DNA of 64,000 bases from NCBI RefSeq assembly GCF_025854275.1, contig NZ_CP107567.1, positions 992,001-1,056,000 of the forward strand. The letters run 5' to 3'. The notes under the pieces were generated by a model that saw nothing but the letters and a program-made list of their open reading frames with translations, did not search any database and was not told the DNA's origin. The DNA is from Streptomyces peucetius (GTDB lineage: Bacteria; Actinomycetota; Actinomycetes; Streptomycetales; Streptomycetaceae). Shown piece by piece: positions 59,920 to 64,000 of this stretch. A program made the position numbers and the translations under genes. Numbering within the stretch: the first letter of the stretch is position 1; each line of letters starts with the position of its first letter.

Positions 59920-61326
59920 ATGACAGATGTGACTTCCGCGAAGAGTGCCCGCCACCCGCACCACTGGCGGCGGGACCTCGTCGAACTGGCCGCCATGTTC
60001 ACCGCCGTGGCCGTCGCCGACACCATCGCCAAGCTGATCGGGCACACCCCCGACGGGCCGTTCCTGCTCGTGGCCTCCGCGGTGGCGCTCGCCGCGACGG
60101 CCGCCTTCCACACATGGTGGGCACGGCGCCACGGCAACGCACCGCCCCTCGGGACGGCGGCGGGGAGCCCGGCCGCCGCGCACGGGCGCGAACACGACGA
60201 GCCCCGCGAGACCGCGCTGTGGCGGATGCGCACCACCGTCCAGGACACCCCCGGCAGCCTCGCCGCGCTCTGCGGCGCCCTGGCCGGGCTCGGCGTCGAC
60301 ATCCTGACGCTGCAGACGCACCCGCTGGCCGACGGCACGGTCGACGAGTTCCTGCTGCGGGCGCCCGCCTCCCTCCAGGCGCGGGAGCTGACGCGCGAGG
60401 TCGCGGCGGCCGGCGGCAGCGGCACCTGGACCGAGCGGGCCGACGCCCACGACCTCGTCGACACGCCCACCCGGGTGCTGGGCCTCGCCACCCGTACCGC
60501 CCTGGACGCGGCGGAACTGCCGCTGGCGCTGCGGCAGCTGCTCGGCCGGTGCACCATCCGCTCGCGCCCGGCCGTCTCGCCGACCGGCCGCCCCGCCGGC
60601 GAGATGCCCCCGGTCGAGGGAGTGCTGGAGGAGACCGTGATGCGGCTGCGCGACCCGAACGGCGGCGCCATCACCGTCGAGCGCGCCCATCTGCCGTTCA
60701 CCCCCACCGAGTTCGCCCGCGCCCGGGCTCTCGTCGAGCTGGACGCGCGCCTCGGCCCCCGCGTCCCGCGCAGCCAAGACGTCCTCACCCTCCCGGAGGG
60801 CAACGAGATCACCGTGCGCCGCGCGGACCAGGGCGACACCGCGGCCGCGCTCGCCATGCACGAACGGTGCTCCGACCGGACGCTCTCCCTGCGCTACCAC
60901 GGCCCCGTCCAGGACGCGGACCGCTACCTGAACCACCTGCTGAGCCCGCGCTTCGGCCGCACGCTCGCCGTGGAGACCGCCTCCGGGCGACTGGTCGCCC
61001 TCGGCCACCTGCTGTGGGACGGGGACGAGACCGAGGTCGCACTGCTCGTCGAGGACGCCTGGCAGCGCCGTGGCATCGGCTCGATGCTGCTCGAGCGCCT
61101 GACGGGTATGGCCGCCGAGGCCGGCTGCGAAAGCGTCTACGCCGTCACACAGGCGTCGAACACCGGGATGGTCGCCGCCATGCGCGGCCTCGGCCTGCCG
61201 CTGGACTACCAGATCGAGGAGGGGACCCTGGTGGTCACCGCCCGACTGGACGCGGCTGCAGTCCCTCCCGGTCCCCTTCACGAGCGGGCTGAGCAGGCAG
61301 GGCGGAGCGGACGGACCGAGCGCTGA
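59920..61326 (+). CDS. Membrane-anchored ACT-GNAT fusion protein
   Basis: 468 residues from ATG 59920; the upstream in-frame extension (to 59764) reads the promoter. Two N-terminal helices (LVELAAMFTAVAVADTIAKLI and FLLVASAVALAATAAFHTWW). An ACT domain (about residues 100-160; MRTTVQDTPGSLAALCGALAGLGVDILTLQTHPLADGTVDEFLLRAP) and a C-terminal GNAT domain (about 305-455; ITVRRADQGDTAAALAMHERCSDRTLSLRYHGP, VALLVEDAWQRRGIGSMLLERLTGMAAEAG) follow. ACT ligand binding may control acetylation. CGTGATCACG at 59884-59893 is a promoter palindrome. Its 3' end overlaps the next, convergent gene by 92 bases. Confidence 0.88.
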   Translation: MTDVTSAKSARHPHHWRRDLVELAAMFTAVAVADTIAKLIGHTPDGPFLLVASAVALAATAAFHTWWARRHGNAPPLGTAAGSPAAAHGREHDEPRETALWRMRTTVQDTPGSLAALCGALAGLGVDILTLQTHPLADGTVDEFLLRAPASLQARELTREVAAAGGSGTWTERADAHDLVDTPTRVLGLATRTALDAAELPLALRQLLGRCTIRSRPAVSPTGRPAGEMPPVEGVLEETVMRLRDPNGGAITVERAHLPFTPTEFARARALVELDARLGPRVPRSQDVLTLPEGNEITVRRADQGDTAAALAMHERCSDRTLSLRYHGPVQDADRYLNHLLSPRFGRTLAVETASGRLVALGHLLWDGDETEVALLVEDAWQRRGIGSMLLERLTGMAAEAGCESVYAVTQASNTGMVAAMRGLGLPLDYQIEEGTLVVTARLDAAAVPPGPLHERAEQAGRSGRTER

Positions 61327-62461
61327 GCGCCTCGGTCAGGTCCCGCCACAGGTCCTCGACATCCTCCAGCCCGACCGACATCCTCAGCAGACGGTCGCTG
61401 ACCCCCGCGGAACGGCGGTCGTCGGCGTCCACGATGCGGTGGCTGATGGAGGCCGGGTGCTGGATCAGGGTGTCGACGCTGCCGAGGCTGACCGCCGGCG
61501 TGATCAGCCGGACTCCGGCGATCACGTCGTGCGGGTTCCCGTACACCTCGAAGGAGATCATCGCCCCGCCGATGCTCGGGTAGTGCACCCGGGCGACGCG
61601 GGGATCGGTGGTGAGCCTGCGGGCGAGGTCGGCCGCGGTCGTGGACGCGGCCCTGACCCGTACCGGCAGCGTGGAGAGCCCGCGCAGCAGCAGGTACCCG
61701 GCCATCGGGTGGAGCACGCCGCCGGTCGCGAAGCGCACCTGGCGCAGCTTGCGGGCGAACTCCTCGTCGCAGGCGACCACACCGCCCATGACATCGCCGT
61801 GACCGCCGAGGTACTTGGTCGCGCTGTGCAGCACCAGCCGGGCACCCTCCTCCGCCGGCCGCTGGAGAACCGGGGTCGCGAAGGTGTTGTCGACCAGCAG
61901 CGGCACCGAGCCGCAGGCCTGCCGCACGGCCCGCAGATCGACCTCGGCGAGCGTCGGATTGGCCGGGGTCTCGACCATCACCAGGCCCGTGTCGGGCCGC
62001 AGCGCCTCACCGATGCCGGCCGGGTCGGTCCAGGTGACCTCCGTGCCGAGCAGTCCGGCGTTCAGCAGATGGTCGCTGCAGCCGTACAACGGCCGGACGG
62101 CGACGACGTGGCGCAGGCCCATGCTCGCGCGCACCAGCAGCACGGCGGTGAGGGCCGCCATGCCGCTGGCGAAGGCGACGGCGCTCTCGGTGCCCTCGAG
62201 CTTGGCGAGCGCCGTCTCGAAGCGGGCGGTGGTCGGGTTGTCCAGCCGTGCGTATACAGGAGGCCCGTCCGGCCGTGCTCCGGTGGTGGCGAACGCGTCG
62301 ATCCGCGCCGCCTCACCAGCGGCGTCGTGCGACGGGTAGGTGGTCGACAGGTCGAGCGGCGGCGCGTGCACACCGAGCTCGACGAGGTCCTCGCGTCCGG
62401 CGTGCACGGCATCGGTGGCCAGGGCCCGGGTCGCGGGCGTGGCCGAAGCTGCGATCTCCAT
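61235..62461 (-). CDS. PLP-dependent trans-sulfuration enzyme (methionine gamma-lyase/cystathionine gamma-synthase type)
   Basis: 408 residues from ATG 62461. Cys/Met-metabolism PLP family: AVHAGREDLVELGVHAPPLDLSTTYP, YARLDNPTTARFETALAKLEGTESAVAFASGMAA, VETPANPTLAEVDL, the PLP Lys in LHSATKYLGGHGDVMGG, and SVGLEDVEDLWRDL. Which of the family reactions it performs is not certain. Divergent from an Lrp regulator, which suggests methionine or cysteine control. The C-terminal tail (ALSARSVRSALPAQPAREGDREGLQPRPVGR) overlaps the convergent ACT-GNAT gene. Confidence 0.9.
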   Translation of the reverse strand: MEIAASATPATRALATDAVHAGREDLVELGVHAPPLDLSTTYPSHDAAGEAARIDAFATTGARPDGPPVYARLDNPTTARFETALAKLEGTESAVAFASGMAALTAVLLVRASMGLRHVVAVRPLYGCSDHLLNAGLLGTEVTWTDPAGIGEALRPDTGLVMVETPANPTLAEVDLRAVRQACGSVPLLVDNTFATPVLQRPAEEGARLVLHSATKYLGGHGDVMGGVVACDEEFARKLRQVRFATGGVLHPMAGYLLLRGLSTLPVRVRAASTTAADLARRLTTDPRVARVHYPSIGGAMISFEVYGNPHDVIAGVRLITPAVSLGSVDTLIQHPASISHRIVDADDRRSAGVSDRLLRMSVGLEDVEDLWRDLTEALSARSVRSALPAQPAREGDREGLQPRPVGR

Positions 62462-62520
62462 GGCTGCACTGTGAACAGTTACCGGGAGGTAGCGATCCTC
62501 CTCCGTGCTACGTTCGGCAA

Positions 62521-63009
62521 ATGGCTGATTCCGTCGCACTGGACCCGATCGATCTCCATATTCTCCGCCTGCTGCAGAACGACGCCCGGACCACCTACCG
62601 GGACCTCGCGGCGGAGGTCGGCGTGGCCCCCTCGACCTGTCTCGACCGGGTCACCAGGCTGCGCCGCTCCGGTGTCATCCTCGGCCACCGGCTCTCCCTC
62701 GACCCCGCGCGGCTGGGCCGGGGGCTCCAGGCTCTGCTGCTGGTCCAGGTGCGGCCGCACCGGCGGGAGCTGATCGGTCCGTTCGTCGAGCGTATCCGCG
62801 CCCTGCCGGAGTCGCTGGCGCTGTTCCATCTCACCGGCCCCGACGACTATCTCGTCCACGTCGCCGTCACGGACATGACGGACCTGCAGCGCCTGGTTCT
62901 CGACGAGTTCACGTCACAGCGTGAAGTGGCCCGGGTGGAGACGCGGTTGATCTTCCAGCAGTGGGAGTGCGGGCCGCTGCTGCCCCCGGCGGCGGCCGAC
63001 ACCGGCTGA
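62521..63009 (+). CDS. Lrp/AsnC family regulator, likely of the divergent PLP enzyme
   Basis: 162 residues. DPIDLHILRLLQNDARTTYRDLAAEVGVAPSTCLDRVTRLRRSGVI is the wHTH; RAM effector domain LLLVQVRPHRRELIGPFVERIRALPESLALFHLTGPDDYLVHVAVTDMTDLQRLVLDEF. The 59-base divergent spacer contains the operator region. Amino-acid-responsive in this family. Confidence 0.93.
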   Translation: MADSVALDPIDLHILRLLQNDARTTYRDLAAEVGVAPSTCLDRVTRLRRSGVILGHRLSLDPARLGRGLQALLLVQVRPHRRELIGPFVERIRALPESLALFHLTGPDDYLVHVAVTDMTDLQRLVLDEFTSQREVARVETRLIFQQWECGPLLPPAAADTG

Positions 63010-63090
63010 TCCGGCCAGACCGTCCGGTTGCCAGGCGCCCGACGGCCGATGGTGGTGACGAGGGGACCTGCGTTCGTACAGGATGGGCCC

Positions 63091-64000
63091 ATGCCAGAGA
63101 CTTCCAGCAGCGCGCTGCCCCGCCAGGTCGCCGACACCTACGTCGACGCACTCATCGAGCTTGATCCGACCCTCGGTACCTACCTGGGAATCAAGGAGAG
63201 TTCCGGGCTCCTGCCCGACTATTCGCCCGCCGGACAGGACGCGCGCGCCCGGCTCGCCCGAGAGACGCTGGCCAGGCTCGACGATGCGGAGAAGCTGTCC
63301 GGCGCCGACAGCGACGCCGAGCGCCGCTGCGGGCGGCTGCTGCGGGAGCGGCTCACCGCCGAACTCGCCGTCCACGACGCCGAGGAAGGCCTGCGCGCGG
63401 TCAGCAACATCCACTCCCCCGCCCACACGGTGCGCGAGGTCTTCACCGTCACCCCGGCGGAGACGGAGGAGGACTGGGCGGCGATCGCCGAGCGGCTGCG
63501 GGCCGTCCCGCGGGCACTGGAGGGCTACCGCGAGTCGCTCGCGCTCGGGGTCGAAAAGAAGCTTCTCGGCGGGCCGCGCCCCACCGCCACGTTCATCGAG
63601 CAGCTGACGGAGTGGAGCGGCGGCGCCACCGGACGCGGCTGGTTCGAGGAGTTCGCGGCCGCCGGCCCCGCCTCGCTCCGCGTCGAACTGGACGTCGCGG
63701 CCCGTGAGGCGACCCGCTCCGTGGCCGAGCTGCGCGACTGGATGCGCGACGTGTACGCGCCCGTCGTGGCGGGCGCCCCCGACACGGTCGGCCGCGAGCG
63801 CTACGCCCGCTGGTCCCGCTACTTCAACGGCACCGACCTCGACCTCGACGAGGCGTACGCGTACGGCTGGTCCGAGTACCACCGGCTGCTCGCCGAGATG
63901 AAGAAGGAAGCGGAGAAAATCCTTCCGGGGGCGGGGCCGTGGGAGGCGCTGGCCCACCTCGACGTGCACGGTGAGCACATCGAGGGCGAGGAGGAGGTCC
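63091..64000 (+). CDS. DUF885 family protein (3' end outside window)
   Basis: 303 residues are visible from ATG 63091, open to the window edge. VADTYVDALIELDPTLGTYLGIKESSGLLPDYSPAGQDARARLARETL is the N-terminal DUF885 motif, and GTDLDLDEAYAYGWSEYHRLLAEMKKEAEKILPG a later block. Predicted peptidase-like family of bacterial and plant proteins, about 560 residues in full. No signal peptide is visible. Confidence 0.9.
   Translation, partial: MPETSSSALPRQVADTYVDALIELDPTLGTYLGIKESSGLLPDYSPAGQDARARLARETLARLDDAEKLSGADSDAERRCGRLLRERLTAELAVHDAEEGLRAVSNIHSPAHTVREVFTVTPAETEEDWAAIAERLRAVPRALEGYRESLALGVEKKLLGGPRPTATFIEQLTEWSGGATGRGWFEEFAAAGPASLRVELDVAAREATRSVAELRDWMRDVYAPVVAGAPDTVGRERYARWSRYFNGTDLDLDEAYAYGWSEYHRLLAEMKKEAEKILPGAGPWEALAHLDVHGEHIEGEEEV

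Overview
The window looks like chromosomal DNA from a Streptomyces-type actinomycete. G+C is very high with GC-rich third codon positions, and GTG starts are frequent. Typical families include a MurT/GatD pair, a subtilisin-inhibitor-like protein, class F sortases, an ECF41 sigma factor, SpoIIE-type phosphatase and RsbW-type kinase regulators, ureABCFGD without ureE, and a c-di-AMP (ydaO) riboswitch ahead of an NlpC/P60 hydrolase. No rRNA, tRNA, CRISPR array, transposase or prophage was seen. The exact species cannot be named from the sequence.

Layout. 0-8 kb: TetR fragment, peptide deformylase, murT-gatD, pfkA, CtaG-type membrane protein, secreted protease inhibitor, FadR-type GntR regulator. 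8-12.6 kb: a minus-strand surface-protein locus made of two class F sortases, a nucleoside hydrolase and a secreted polyampholyte with repeated GGMHTGGG motifs and a sorting-signal-like C terminus. A 53-bp block is shared upstream of one sortase and the repeat protein. 12.7-18 kb: small hydrophilic, stress-type proteins plus three damaged genes (a DUF899 frameshift, a DUF2795 frameshift and a phosphoketolase relic). 18-24 kb: acyltransferase and the urease operon. 24-30 kb: TetR with a divergent membrane protein, an orphan Phd antitoxin, a ClpP paralogue lacking the catalytic His, riboswitch plus NlpC/P60, LysE/LysR, RsbW-like kinase. 30-36 kb: divergent bioF / bioB-bioA-bioD, with a GC-rich repeat element between bioA and bioD. 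36-45 kb: RHH/Fic-like pair, GNAT, two CNNM/TlyC-like proteins, mycothiol-dependent isomerase-like protein, SGNH hydrolase, purB, mug. 45-51 kb: DUF6183-like gene and a 1354-residue secreted polymorphic toxin (ALF repeats, Ala-rich coils, pretoxin, Hint, C-terminal toxin). 51-64 kb: ROK and HutC-type GntR regulators, ECF41 sigma factor, alpha/beta hydrolase, PAS-GAF-SpoIIE phosphatase, PhoD, ACT-GNAT fusion, trans-sulfuration enzyme with divergent Lrp, and a truncated DUF885 protein.

The candidates that most deserve follow-up are the sortase F/polyampholyte locus, the polymorphic toxin with its DUF6183 neighbour, the His-less ClpP operon, the Asp-P1 protease inhibitor, and a family of about 240-bp elements with inverted ends found in three gene-end intergenic regions. 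All functional assignments come from reading motifs by eye. No database search or alignment program was run.
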